A stretch of 64,000 bases of DNA, taken from NCBI GenBank assembly GCA_902805655.1, contig CADCTF010000013.1:19781-83780 (forward strand), given 5' to 3'. Positions 30,920 to 39,685 of the stretch are shown here, piece by piece. The position numbers were made by a program, and so were the translations under genes. The notes under the pieces are model-generated. The model made no database searches. It saw only the letters and a list, made by a program, of their open reading frames with translations, and was not told the DNA's origin. The DNA comes from an uncultured Acidimicrobiales bacterium. GTDB lineage: Bacteria > Actinomycetota > Acidimicrobiia > Acidimicrobiales > CADCTF01. Positions within the stretch are counted from its first letter, which is position 1. The number at the start of each line of letters is the position of its first letter.

Positions 30920-32782
30920 ATGCGGTTGGCCATGGGTGCGGTCGTCACCGCAAGCGCGCTCGTCCCCTTCGCCGCATCCCTGGCTGATGTAGGACGGGGC
31001 TGGCTCCCGGTGGCCGACACGGCGATCGTCGTCACCCGGGCCCGTGACGTGTTCACTGCGGACTCGCCGCTGCTGGGCCAGCCGAGCACGGCGGGTGACC
31101 GCACGGGGGTGCAGGTGCACCACCCGGGGCCGTTGGAGTTCTGGGTGATCGGGGCCGCACAGAAGCTCGTCGACCGTCCGGCTACCAGCCTCGTCGCCAT
31201 CACCGTGGTCAACGCCGTCGCCACGCTCTGCCTGCTCTGGTGGCTCCGGCGCCTGGGCGGCATCCGCACCGCTGCGCTCAGCTCGCCGATCGTCGTCGCT
31301 CTGCTGTGGTCACTGCGCGGCGACATCCTGGTGAGCCCTCTGAACCCGCTCGCGGCCATCCTGCCTCTGAGCGCCACGCTCGTCTGCCTCGTCGCAGCTT
31401 CGTCGGGACGGCGGTGGGCGCTTGCCTGGGCGGTGGTGCTCGGCAGCTACGCCGCGCAGGCCCACCTCACCGTCACCGGGCTGGTGGGGGCCGCGGCGTT
31501 GACGACGACCGGGGTCGCGCTGGGGCGGTGGGTCCTCCGTCGGCGCTCACCACGGACCGCGGCGCCGGAGCCGCGATCGTGGCGACGGCCGCTTCTCGTG
31601 GCTGCGGCACTGCTCGTGGCCTGCTGGGCCGGGCCGCTGGTCGACGTGGTCGTGAACCGGGGCGGGAACGTCGTCGCGCTCGTGTCGACGGGTGCGGCGC
31701 TCGACGACGGCACCCTGGGCTGGGCCCGGGCGGCCGACGTCTCGGTCAGGGCCCTCGCCGGCCGCCCGGTCTGGGCTCGCCCCGGTGTCGAGACCCGAGC
31801 CCTGGGCGCTCCGGCCACGACCGGTCAACGATGGTTCGTGGTCGGCCTCTGGTGCATCGGGCTGGCCGGCGCGGCCGCCAGCCGTCGTCGAGCGCCAGCA
31901 GTCGGCATCGCCTTCGCGACCGCAACTGCGGTCCTCGTCACCGGCACCCTCCTCATGACGCGGATTCCCGACAACCTCTTCAACGTCATCGCCTTGGGCA
32001 ACTACCTCTGGCTCTGGCCGGCGGGCGCCTTCCTGTGGGCGTCCGCCACCGCCGGCTGCGTCGTGGCCGCCGCGCCCCGAACCGCCCGATCGCTGGGAGA
32101 CGGCGCCTGTCTGGCGGCGGTGGGTGTCGCCTGCTCGCTGGCCGTGGCCTGCGTCGTCACTCCGAACCCCCGGCCAGTGCCCCGTGCGGAGGCGACGTAC
32201 ACGCGCGTGCTTTCGACACAGCTGGCCACCTCGCTGGATCGGGGGTCCGTGTACGTGATGGACATCGACCGGGCCATGCAGGACAACGAGGTGGCCCTCG
32301 GCGTGCTGCTCGAGCTGGTTCGGCAAGGCTTCGAAATGCGGGTCAACGGCTTCGCCCCGAGCTTCGGCCCCCGGCGCAGTCGGGCAGCCGACGCCGACGG
32401 TGGCGTGCTAGTGCTGCAGAGAAGCCGCGTCGGGGCCGACGCCGGGCCTCCGGGACCGGGCGCGAACCTGATCGCTGAGCACACTCCCTCCGATGTGGCG
32501 ATCCGGGAGCTGGCCGAGGCGGAGGACGCGCTCACGGAGCGGATCAGGCGGGTTGGCGGGGCGTCGCACGTGGTGGCCCTGCCTGAGCTCCACGACGAGG
32601 GCACGTCCGACCGCGAGCTGGTGGAGGGCAGCTTCCTGGGGTTCCAGCAGACCGGCTTCGTCACGCGCGACGTCGCGGCCTGGCCCGAGACAGCCGCGTT
32701 GGTTCGGGCCCGCTCGGCGCCGGTCGACCTGGTCACGGTGCACCTGGTGCCGGCCACTCCCGCAACTGCCCAGCAACGTTGA
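30920..32782 (+). CDS. polytopic membrane protein, GT-C glycosyltransferase-like
   Basis: The 620-residue protein has about nine to ten predicted membrane helices. The first is followed by a loop containing VADTAIVVTRARDVF and HHPGPLEFW. An acidic residue in the first outer loop followed by such a sequence resembles GT-C enzymes that use polyprenyl-linked sugars, but the match is weak and no family name is certain. The last 200 residues form an extracytoplasmic soluble domain. ATG 30920 has AGGGA upstream; GTG 30890 would overlap engB by 13 bases. Confidence 0.7.
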   Translation: MRLAMGAVVTASALVPFAASLADVGRGWLPVADTAIVVTRARDVFTADSPLLGQPSTAGDRTGVQVHHPGPLEFWVIGAAQKLVDRPATSLVAITVVNAVATLCLLWWLRRLGGIRTAALSSPIVVALLWSLRGDILVSPLNPLAAILPLSATLVCLVAASSGRRWALAWAVVLGSYAAQAHLTVTGLVGAAALTTTGVALGRWVLRRRSPRTAAPEPRSWRRPLLVAAALLVACWAGPLVDVVVNRGGNVVALVSTGAALDDGTLGWARAADVSVRALAGRPVWARPGVETRALGAPATTGQRWFVVGLWCIGLAGAAASRRRAPAVGIAFATATAVLVTGTLLMTRIPDNLFNVIALGNYLWLWPAGAFLWASATAGCVVAAAPRTARSLGDGACLAAVGVACSLAVACVVTPNPRPVPRAEATYTRVLSTQLATSLDRGSVYVMDIDRAMQDNEVALGVLLELVRQGFEMRVNGFAPSFGPRRSRAADADGGVLVLQRSRVGADAGPPGPGANLIAEHTPSDVAIRELAEAEDALTERIRRVGGASHVVALPELHDEGTSDRELVEGSFLGFQQTGFVTRDVAAWPETAALVRARSAPVDLVTVHLVPATPATAQQR

Positions 32783-32870
32783 CGGCGATGGTCACAAGGG
32801 ACTACGGCGACCTCCCTCTCGTGCCGACAACTTCCGAGATGATCTGCTTCGGCGGACCCGAGGAGGCAAC

Positions 32871-33323
32871 GTGAAGAGTTCTGAAACACGAGACCGGGGT
32901 GCCTGCTTCCGCGTCGTCATCGTCGATGACGATGCCGACGTGCGCTCGTTGCTGGAGGTGCTGTTCGACGTGGACCGTCGGTTCCAGGTCGTCGGCACGG
33001 CGGTCGACGGTGCACAGGGCGTCGCCCTCGCCGAGCGCGAGCAGCCCGACGTGGTGGTGCTCGACCTCCGCCTGCCGGTGATGGACGGCCTGACCGCGAT
33101 CCCGCTCCTGCGGCGGTGTGCCCCCGAGGCGCGCATCGTCGTCTTCTCGGCGTTCCCCGACCCCTTCACCCTGCTCGACGTGCTTCGCCGCGGTGCGGAC
33201 TCCTACATCGACAAGGCCATGGCGTGGTCCGACCTCCTGCCCACCATCGCCGGGCTGCTGACCGCCGAGCCGGAGCCTGACGACGACGCCCAGCCCCGGC
33301 CTGAGCAGGTATCCGTGAGGTAG
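32871..33323 (+). CDS. single-domain response regulator
   Basis: The 150-residue protein is a receiver domain only, without a DNA-binding output domain. The acidic pocket is D19-D21 (VDDDAD), the phosphoacceptor is Asp65 (VVVLDLRLP), and the switch residues are Ser93 and Lys115 (VFSAFP, IDKAM). GTG 32871 was chosen because AGGAGG lies four bases upstream. The C-terminal 25 residues are acidic and disordered-looking. No histidine kinase gene is in the window, so the partner is elsewhere. CheY-like signalling or phosphorelay roles are possible. Confidence 0.9.
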   Translation: MKSSETRDRGACFRVVIVDDDADVRSLLEVLFDVDRRFQVVGTAVDGAQGVALAEREQPDVVVLDLRLPVMDGLTAIPLLRRCAPEARIVVFSAFPDPFTLLDVLRRGADSYIDKAMAWSDLLPTIAGLLTAEPEPDDDAQPRPEQVSVR

Positions 33324-33361
33324 CACCCGTACCGCGCGTCGGCCGTTAGTCTCTCTAAGTA

Positions 33362-34678
33362 ATGAGTCGACGCACCCAGGCAGACCCGGAGCACGACGCC
33401 GAGGGGCACGCAGGCGAGCCGCGCCCCGGCACGTTCGTCGCCCTCAAGGACCCCGTGTACCGCATGCTCTGGATCGGGGGGCTGCTCGGCTTCCTGGCCG
33501 TGCAGATGCAGTTCGTGGCCCGGGGCTGGCTCGCCTACGACCTCACTGGGAGCAACAAGGGTCTGGGTGCCGTCTACCTCGGCTTCGGAGTGCCGATGCT
33601 CCTGCTCACGCCGTGGGGGGGCGTCGCGGCCGATCGCCTCTCCAAGCGGAAGGTGCTGATGGGCTGCCAGGCGCTGCTGGCGACCAGCTCGGGCCTCATC
33701 GCCGTGGCGATCGCCTTGGACCTGATCGAGTACTGGATGCTGATCGCCTCGGCGGTCGCCCAGGGTGCCGGGTTCTCCTTCCTCGGGCCGGCCCGGATGG
33801 CCTTCACCGGCGAGCTCGTCGGCCGTGATCGCCTGGCGAACGCGATCGTCCTCCAGCAGATGAGCATGAACGGCACGCGCATCTTCGCCCCTTCGGTCGC
33901 GGGTGCACTGATCGGCATGGCGTTCTTCGGCGTGGCGGGCGTCTACTTCGCGACCACCGCGTTCATGCTGTGTGCACTGGCCGTGACCGTGCAGCTCCCG
34001 CCCGGCTCACCCCGTGCCGACCGGCCCGTGCAGTCGCCGGTGGCCGAGCTGAAGGCGGGCGTGTCCTACGTCTTCCGTCGACCCCTCCTGCGCCTGCTGA
34101 TCCTCACGTCCTTCGTCGTGGTGATGTGCGTGTTCCCGTACGTCGCGTTCCTGCCCGCCCTGGCCGCGGAGGTCTACGAGACCGGCCCCAGCGGCTACGG
34201 GTTGATGAACGGGGTGAGCGCGGTCGGGGCGCTGTGTGCGACGTTCTTCATCGCCAGCCGGGCCGACGGAGAGCGCGCGTGGCGCATCCAGGCCATCGCC
34301 GGCGGCGTGTTCGCGGTTGCCGTGGCGGTGCTCGGCTTCGCACCGAACCTGCCGGTGGCGCTCTTCGTCATCCTCACCGCCGGAGGTGCTTCGTCGGCCT
34401 TCCAGGCGCTGAACAACACGCTCGTGCTCGGCAACAGCGATTCGGAGTACCACGGCCGGGTGCAGTCGCTGATGATGCTCAGCTTCAGTGCGTTCGGCAT
34501 GGCCGCCCTCCCGATCGGCATCATCGCTGACGCCGTGGGGCTGCGAAGCACCATGCTCGGCATGGGCATCATCGGCCTCACCGCGATCGGCCTCTACACC
34601 CTCAGCCGGGGACGCATCCGGCGGCAGGACGCTGCCGTCACCGGGGCCGCACAGCCGGAGCCGGCACCGGCCACCTGA
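33362..34678 (+). CDS. MFS transporter (EntS-like, MFS_3 group)
   Basis: The 438-residue protein has 12 predicted membrane helices, with the A-motif-like stretch GGVAADRLSKRK after the second helix and a long central loop around residue 220. Members of this group export small molecules such as siderophores or drugs. A hydrophilic 25-residue N-terminus precedes the first helix. The ATG at 33362 lacks a good ribosome site. The substrate cannot be predicted from the neighbours, a response regulator and a metallopeptidase. Confidence 0.88.
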   Translation: MSRRTQADPEHDAEGHAGEPRPGTFVALKDPVYRMLWIGGLLGFLAVQMQFVARGWLAYDLTGSNKGLGAVYLGFGVPMLLLTPWGGVAADRLSKRKVLMGCQALLATSSGLIAVAIALDLIEYWMLIASAVAQGAGFSFLGPARMAFTGELVGRDRLANAIVLQQMSMNGTRIFAPSVAGALIGMAFFGVAGVYFATTAFMLCALAVTVQLPPGSPRADRPVQSPVAELKAGVSYVFRRPLLRLLILTSFVVVMCVFPYVAFLPALAAEVYETGPSGYGLMNGVSAVGALCATFFIASRADGERAWRIQAIAGGVFAVAVAVLGFAPNLPVALFVILTAGGASSAFQALNNTLVLGNSDSEYHGRVQSLMMLSFSAFGMAALPIGIIADAVGLRSTMLGMGIIGLTAIGLYTLSRGRIRRQDAAVTGAAQPEPAPAT

Positions 34679-34714
34679 GGTTCCCGCCGCCTCCGTCAGG
34701 GGATGAGAGCGGCC

Positions 34715-35557
34715 ATGCGATGGTCGAGAGGTGCAGGCGCAGGGCAGATCGAGGACCGCAGGGGGATGGGCCGCGGGGCCGGAGCCGTCGGTGCCGGTGG
34801 CGGGCTCATCGGCCTGATCGTGCTGGTGGTCAGCCTGCTCGGCGGTGGGGGAGGCGGTGGTGGGCTCGGCAGCATGCTGGAGCAGATCCCTGCCGCCGGT
34901 GGCGCCGCTCCCTCCCGCACCGGGCCGGTGCAGGGAGAGAGCGCCGAGTTCGTGCAGGCGGTCGTGGGTGACGTCCAGGAGACGTGGACCCAGCAGTTCG
35001 CCCGGTCCAAGCAGCGCTACGAGCCAACGGTGCTGGTGCTCTTCGAGCAGGGCACGAGCACGGGATGCGGGTCGGCCACCTCCGCGGTCGGTCCCTTCTA
35101 CTGCCCGGCCGACCGCAAGGTGTACGTGGACCTGAGCTTCTTCGACGAGCTGAGGGCCCGCTTCGGCGCACCCGGTGACTTCGCTCAGGCGTACGTGATC
35201 GCTCATGAGTTCGGCCATCACGTCCAGAACGTGCTCGGCGTCAACGCCGATGTGCAGCGCGAGCAGCAGGCCAAGCCCCGGGAGGCCAACGCGCTGTCCG
35301 TCAAGCTCGAGCTGCAGGCCGACTGCCTGGCGGGCGTCTGGGCGCACTCGGCCGCGCGCCGCGACCTCCTCGAGCCGGGCGACCTCGAGGAGGGGCTCGG
35401 CGCGGCCGCCGCCGTGGGCGACGACCGGCTGCAGCGCCAGGCCGGCGCGAGGGTCAACGCCGAGTCGTGGACCCACGGGTCGTCGGCCGATCGCGTGAAG
35501 TGGTTCCGCGCCGGCTTCAACCGCGGCGACCCAGCAGACTGCGACACCTTCGGCTGA
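34715..35557 (+). CDS. neutral zinc metallopeptidase (YpfJ/PF04228 family)
   Basis: The 280-residue protein has a short cytoplasmic tail, one membrane helix (GGGLIGLIVLVVSLLGG, about residues 28-45) and an outer domain with the zinc motif HEFGHH and a downstream ELQADCLAGVW that supplies further ligands. The MRW start at ATG 34715 matches YpfJ relatives; ATG 34703 would add four residues. The function of the family in cell-envelope quality control is inferred rather than proven. Confidence 0.88.
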   Translation: MRWSRGAGAGQIEDRRGMGRGAGAVGAGGGLIGLIVLVVSLLGGGGGGGGLGSMLEQIPAAGGAAPSRTGPVQGESAEFVQAVVGDVQETWTQQFARSKQRYEPTVLVLFEQGTSTGCGSATSAVGPFYCPADRKVYVDLSFFDELRARFGAPGDFAQAYVIAHEFGHHVQNVLGVNADVQREQQAKPREANALSVKLELQADCLAGVWAHSAARRDLLEPGDLEEGLGAAAAVGDDRLQRQAGARVNAESWTHGSSADRVKWFRAGFNRGDPADCDTFG

Positions 35558-35622
35558 GCTTCGCGTCGCGTGGGGGAGTCCGGTGCCCTACGCCCGGCTC
35601 CGAGTGCGGTAAAACCTGTGGC

Positions 35623-36045
35623 ATGAAGGCCGTCATCATCTACGAGAGCCTCACCGGCAACACGGAGAACGCAGCGAAGCTCATCGCCGGCGGCCTCCGC
35701 GCGGCCGGCCACCAGACGTCGGTGCACTCCATCACCCGCATCGACTACCAGGCGCTGGCCGACGCCGACCTGGTGGTGGTGGGGTCGTGGACCGACGGCC
35801 TGATCTTCGTGGGGCAGCGGCCCGGCCGTGCCGGGCGGCTCAAGCAGTTCCCGTACCTCGCCGGCAAGCGCTGCGTCGTCTTCTGCACCTACGCCGTCGA
35901 CGTCGGCCGCACCCTGGAGAAGCTGTCCACGATCATGGAGGACCGAGGCGCAGACGTCATCGGTGGCATGGCCATCAGGCGCAGCGACCTGGAGGGTGGA
36001 GCCCGGGACTTCGTGGACCGCCTGCTCGACGCGGTGGCCGTCTGA
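35623..36045 (+). CDS. flavodoxin-family protein
   Basis: The 140-residue protein starts KAVIIYESLTGNTENAA, the FMN phosphate-binding loop of flavodoxins, and has an aromatic FMN-stacking segment near GSWTDGL. The length fits a short-chain flavodoxin. It could be an electron carrier or a flavodoxin-domain reductase partner. ATG 35623 was chosen because this loop must be at the N-terminus. It is followed after 18 bases by the crotonase gene. Confidence 0.86.
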   Translation: MKAVIIYESLTGNTENAAKLIAGGLRAAGHQTSVHSITRIDYQALADADLVVVGSWTDGLIFVGQRPGRAGRLKQFPYLAGKRCVVFCTYAVDVGRTLEKLSTIMEDRGADVIGGMAIRRSDLEGGARDFVDRLLDAVAV

Positions 36046-36063
36046 CGACGTAGCGTCTCGGCC

Positions 36064-36873
36064 ATGAGCGATGACGCTGAGGTCCTGCTGGAGCGCGACG
36101 GATACGTCGCCACCATCACCTTGAACCGCCCCGAACGGATGAACACCATCTCGCGGCCGATGCTGACGCAGCTGGCGGCGCGGCTCACCGAGGCCGACGC
36201 GGACTCGGGCGTGCGGGTGATCATCCTCACCGGCGCCGGCCGCGCCTTCTGCGCCGGCCTCGACCTCCAGACCGCCAGCGGCGGCACGGGCATCGGCAGC
36301 GAGAGCAGCGGCGGCGGCGCCGGCATGGGCGCCGACTTCAACATGCGCAACTCGCCGCCCATCGTCCTGCAGCAGATCGACACGCCCACCATCTGCGCCC
36401 TCAACGGCGGCGCCGCCGGCTACGGGATGGACATGGCCCTGCTGTGCGACCTGCGGGTGGCGGCCGAGAGCTCGAAGCTCGCAGCTGCGTTCACCAAGCG
36501 GGGCATCGTGCCCGAGAGCGGCGGGACGTGGGTGCTGCCGCGCATGGTGGGATGGTCGCAGGCCGCCGAGATCATCTTCACCGGTCGCACGCTCTCGGCC
36601 AAGGAGTGCCTCGAGCTCGGCCTGGTGAACAAGGTCGTGCCCGACGCCTCACTGGTCGACGAAGCTCGCGCGCTGGCGGAGGAGATCGCGGCCAACGCGC
36701 CGCTCGCCGTGCGGGCCAGCAAGCGCATGATGCGCAACGGGCTGAACGAGGACTTCGAGGACCACGTCGAGCGGGTGCTGCTGCAGCTGGCACCGCTCTT
36801 CCGCACGAAGGACTTCCGCGAGGGGATGGCGTCGTTCCTCGAGAAGCGCCCTCCGTCCTTCGAGGGTCGCTGA
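36064..36873 (+). CDS. enoyl-CoA hydratase/isomerase (crotonase) family protein
   Basis: The 269-residue crotonase has the first oxyanion-hole segment GAGRAFCAGLDL and the second one ALNGGAAGYGMDMALLCDL. PESGGTW carries the Glu expected of a hydratase. It adds water to 2-enoyl-CoA or isomerises the double bond. A Gly/Ser-rich insertion (SGGTGIGSESSGGGAG, about residue 75-92) follows the first oxyanion segment and is longer than usual. It converges on an SDR gene. Confidence 0.92.
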   Translation: MSDDAEVLLERDGYVATITLNRPERMNTISRPMLTQLAARLTEADADSGVRVIILTGAGRAFCAGLDLQTASGGTGIGSESSGGGAGMGADFNMRNSPPIVLQQIDTPTICALNGGAAGYGMDMALLCDLRVAAESSKLAAAFTKRGIVPESGGTWVLPRMVGWSQAAEIIFTGRTLSAKECLELGLVNKVVPDASLVDEARALAEEIAANAPLAVRASKRMMRNGLNEDFEDHVERVLLQLAPLFRTKDFREGMASFLEKRPPSFEGR

Positions 36874-36886
36874 TCGAGGAGGGCGC

Positions 36887-37768
36887 TCAGCCCTCTCCGT
36901 CGATGGGCCGGAGAGTCGGCGCCTCGCCGGTCGAGCCGTGGCTCACGCCGGCGTAGCCGGAGAAGACGCTGGGCCCCTCGTCGCGAAGGCGTTCGAAGAT
37001 CGCCGGCCCTGCGGCCAGCAGCCCGCCGTCCACCACGAGGGCCTCGCCCGTGACGAACGATGCGTCGTCGCTGGCCAGGAACAGCACGGCGGCGGCGATG
37101 TGCTCCGGCGTGCCCGCCTCGCGGATCGGCTGCAGCGACTTGAGCCGTTCGCCCACGCCCTCCGGATCGCCACGGTGGAGCAGCGGCGTGAGGATGCCAC
37201 CCGGGCAGATCGCGTTGATGCGTATGCCCAGCGGTCCCAGCTCGATGGCGGCCGAGCGGGTGAAGTTGATCACTGCGGCCTTGGACGATGAGTACGCGTG
37301 CGGCCCCGAGCCTCCCGTGACACCGGCCACCGAGGCGGTGTTGACGATGGCGCCTCCGCCGCCCTGGCGCTTGAACGCACGCGTCGCGTACTTGGTGCCG
37401 AGGAAGACGCTTCGCACCAGCACGGCGAACGTGTAGTCCCAGTCGTCGGCGGCGATGTCGGTGAGCGGCCCGAACGCACCACCGACACCAGCGTTGTTGC
37501 ACATGACGTCCAGCCGCCCGAACTCGTCGACCGCCGTCGCGACCAGGGCCTCCACGTCGGCCTCGACGCTGACGTCGGTGTGGACCAGGCGCAGCTTCCC
37601 GCCGCGGCCCTGAGCCTCCACCTCGGCGTGCAGGTCCTTGCTGTTGGCCTCGTTCAGGTCACCCACCACCACGGCCGCGCCTTCGTCGAGGAACCGCTGC
37701 ACGATCGCCCGGCCGATGCCGCTGGCCCCACCCGTGATGACCGCCACCTTGTCGTCCAACCGCCCCAT
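36887..37768 (-). CDS. SDR-family oxidoreductase
   Basis: The 293-residue SDR has TGGASGIG at residues 12-19, the NNAG motif as CNNAGVG, and a catalytic YSSSK. A C-terminal INAICPGGILTPL loop is typical of the FabG/glucose dehydrogenase-like group, so NAD(H) use is likely. ATG 37768 sits behind AGGGGG; an in-frame ATG 24 codons upstream would run into the divergent algH leader. A 30-residue extension after the normal end has no match I know. The substrate is unknown, but the neighbouring crotonase suggests an acyl-CoA or alcohol. Confidence 0.88.
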   Translation of the reverse strand: MGRLDDKVAVITGGASGIGRAIVQRFLDEGAAVVVGDLNEANSKDLHAEVEAQGRGGKLRLVHTDVSVEADVEALVATAVDEFGRLDVMCNNAGVGGAFGPLTDIAADDWDYTFAVLVRSVFLGTKYATRAFKRQGGGGAIVNTASVAGVTGGSGPHAYSSSKAAVINFTRSAAIELGPLGIRINAICPGGILTPLLHRGDPEGVGERLKSLQPIREAGTPEHIAAAVLFLASDDASFVTGEALVVDGGLLAAGPAIFERLRDEGPSVFSGYAGVSHGSTGEAPTLRPIDGEG

Positions 37769-37824
37769 AGGGCCCCCTGTCGTCGAGAATCCCGTCAGTC
37801 TGGCCGAGCGGGCATCATCGAAGG

Positions 37825-38382
37825 ATGGCTGTGCCTTCACATCGGGGCCGGTTGCTGGTCGCCGGGCCCCTGCTCGACGACCCCAACTTCTCTCGCACCG
37901 TCACCGTGCTGGTCGACCACAACCGCTCCGGGGCGCTCGGCTTCGTGCTCAACCGGCCGACGGAGGTCCCGGTGGATGCGGTCGCGCCGGGTTGGGGGCG
38001 CTGGGCGTGCGCGCCCACCGTCGTCTTCTCGGGGGGCCCGGTCGCCCCCGACTCGGCCGTCTTGTTCGCCGAGGTGTCCGAGCACCCACCCGCGTTGCGG
38101 TTCACACCTGTCGTAGGTGGGGTCGGGATGATCGATGCGGCCGCCGACCCGGACACGCTGGCTGCCGGGGTGGCGCGGCTGCGCATGTTCGCCGGGTGCG
38201 CGAGCTGGGGTCCGGGCCAGCTGGAGGCCGAGCTGGACGAGGGCAGCTGGCTGGTGGTGGACGCGGAACCGGCCGACCTGCTCGACCCGGACTCCGGCGA
38301 GCTGTGGCGCAAGGTGATCCGCCGTCAGCCGGGCCCGGTCTCGATCCTGGCTCGCGCGCCCGACGACGTGTCCCTCAACTAG
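37825..38382 (+). CDS. YqgE/AlgH family protein (UPF0301)
   Basis: The 185-residue product matches the AlgH family in its N-terminal GRLLVAGPLLDDPNFSRTV, the LGFVLNRP strand and the conserved SGGPV and YAGCxGWG-like MFAGCASWGPGQLE segments. The biochemical role of the family is not settled. Its stop codon interlocks with that of the convergent ABC ATPase gene (shared CTAG at 38379-38382). Confidence 0.93.
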   Translation: MAVPSHRGRLLVAGPLLDDPNFSRTVTVLVDHNRSGALGFVLNRPTEVPVDAVAPGWGRWACAPTVVFSGGPVAPDSAVLFAEVSEHPPALRFTPVVGGVGMIDAAADPDTLAAGVARLRMFAGCASWGPGQLEAELDEGSWLVVDAEPADLLDPDSGELWRKVIRRQPGPVSILARAPDDVSLN

Positions 38383-39185
38383 CTCCGAGGCTTCGGCCCG
38401 ACCGCACGTGCGGTGAACCGGTCGTCACGCCGGTCGATCGACACGTCGACGTCGAAGCAGGCCGACAGCGCTTCCGAGGTGATGGTGTCGGCCAGAGGCC
38501 CGGTCGCCACCACGCGGCCCTGGCGCAGCAGCAGCGCATGGGTGAAGCCGGGCGGGATCTCCTCGACGTGGTGGGTGACGAACACCATCGGAGGCGTCGC
38601 CGGGTCGACGGCGAGGTCGTGCAGCCGCGACACGAGCCGTTCGCGGGCCCCCAGGTCGAGCCCGGCGGCGGGCTCGTCCAGGACGAGCAGCTCGGGGTCG
38701 GCCATGAGGGTGCGGGCCACCAGCACCTGCTGGCGCTCGCCTTCGGAGAGCACGCCGAAGCGCCGATCGGCAGCGGGGCCCAGCCCGGCTCCGTCGAGGA
38801 GGGCCACCGCCTTGGCCCGGTCATCCTCGGTGTACTCGTGCCACCACGGCTCCAGTGCCGCGTGCTTCGCGGTCATCACCACCTCGGCCGCGGTGAGATC
38901 AGGCCGGAGGAGCCGCGTGACTGCGCCGCTCGCCAGCCCGAGGCGAGGCCGAAGCCACCGGACGTCCACCCGGCCCAGCCGGTGGCCGAGGATGTCGACC
39001 GTCCCGGAGGTGGGATGCAGGTAGCCCGTCGCCAGCTGCACGATCGACGTCTTGCCGGAGCCGTTGGGGCCGAGCACCATCCACCGCTCGCCCTGGGCCA
39101 CCGTCCAGGTGAGGCCGCGCAGGACCGGCTCGCCGCCGCGCACCAGGGACACGTCGGTGAACGCCAGAGCCGCCGGGGCGCTCAC
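38379..39185 (-). CDS. ABC transporter ATP-binding protein, permease-less
   Basis: The 268-residue ATPase has Walker A GPNGSGKTS at residues 39-47, signature LSEGERQQV at 146, and Walker B LLVLDEP at 166-172, followed by a D-loop and H-loop (VTHHVEEI). No permease is nearby. The GTG start overlaps the preceding Nfu N-domain gene by four bases (GTGA). Stand-alone ABC ATPases of this kind, beside Fe-S genes, bring SufC to mind, but the sequence resembles a ModF/iron-type ATPase more, so its partner is uncertain. Confidence 0.88.
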   Translation of the reverse strand: MSAPAALAFTDVSLVRGGEPVLRGLTWTVAQGERWMVLGPNGSGKTSIVQLATGYLHPTSGTVDILGHRLGRVDVRWLRPRLGLASGAVTRLLRPDLTAAEVVMTAKHAALEPWWHEYTEDDRAKAVALLDGAGLGPAADRRFGVLSEGERQQVLVARTLMADPELLVLDEPAAGLDLGARERLVSRLHDLAVDPATPPMVFVTHHVEEIPPGFTHALLLRQGRVVATGPLADTITSEALSACFDVDVSIDRRDDRFTARAVGPKPRS

Positions 39186-39439
39186 AGGCAGCTGGCGGCT
39201 GCCTCCTGGACCGCCGGGACGATGGCGTCCCAGTCGCCGCCCGCGCTGCGGGTCACGGTGATGAAGCTGGCCGTGCCGAAGACCGACCCCACACCGTCGA
39301 TGGCCATCAGCGCCTCCAGGAAGGCGTTGCCCTTCGCCTCGTCGGGGCTGGAGGCGGTCAGGGTGTCGGGCAGCGCCGTGTCCAGCGCGAAGCGCAGTGC
39401 GTTCGGGTTGGGGGTCGGCGAAGGTGTAGCGGTGGCCAT
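39182..39439 (-). CDS. stand-alone Nfu/NifU N-terminal domain protein
   Basis: The 85-residue protein has the TPNPNALRF opening and a GDGV-like DGVGSVFGTASFITVTR strand pair of the Nfu_N (PF08712) domain, but no C-terminal CxxC Fe-S domain. In most organisms this domain is the front half of a two-domain Fe-S scaffold protein. Here it is alone, transcribed with an ABC ATPase gene through a four-base overlap. It may be a regulator or partner in Fe-S handling (inference). Confidence 0.8.
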   Translation of the reverse strand: MATATPSPTPNPNALRFALDTALPDTLTASSPDEAKGNAFLEALMAIDGVGSVFGTASFITVTRSAGGDWDAIVPAVQEAAASCL

Positions 39440-39493
39440 GTCTGGATCCTACGGGCGGGGAGTGCGCCCCCGACCACAGGGTAAGTAGCGCCC

Positions 39494-39676
39494 ATGAACG
39501 ATGGACACCTCGAAGACCACGTCACCGGCGTAGAGCTGCAGATCGTGGAGCTGGTCGAGCGTCGGGAGCGGGCGACGGTGCAGGGCGAGCCCGCCGAGGC
39601 GGCGCGCTACCAGACGGAGATCGATGCGCTGCAGGCGGAGCTGGCCCGCACGGCGGAGGAGATCACCGGCAGCTGA
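39494..39676 (+). CDS. small helical protein of unknown function
   Basis: This 60-residue product is acidic with a heptad-like pattern (VTGVELQIVELVERRERA and IDALQAELARTAEEI) that would form a single coiled coil. No family is recognised. It is supported by the absence of a competing gene on either strand and by a plausible start (CAGGGTAAGTAGCGCCC before ATG 39494). It ends ten bases before the convergent hydrolase gene. Confidence 0.5.
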   Translation: MNDGHLEDHVTGVELQIVELVERRERATVQGEPAEAARYQTEIDALQAELARTAEEITGS

Positions 39677-39685
39677 CCGCTCGCC

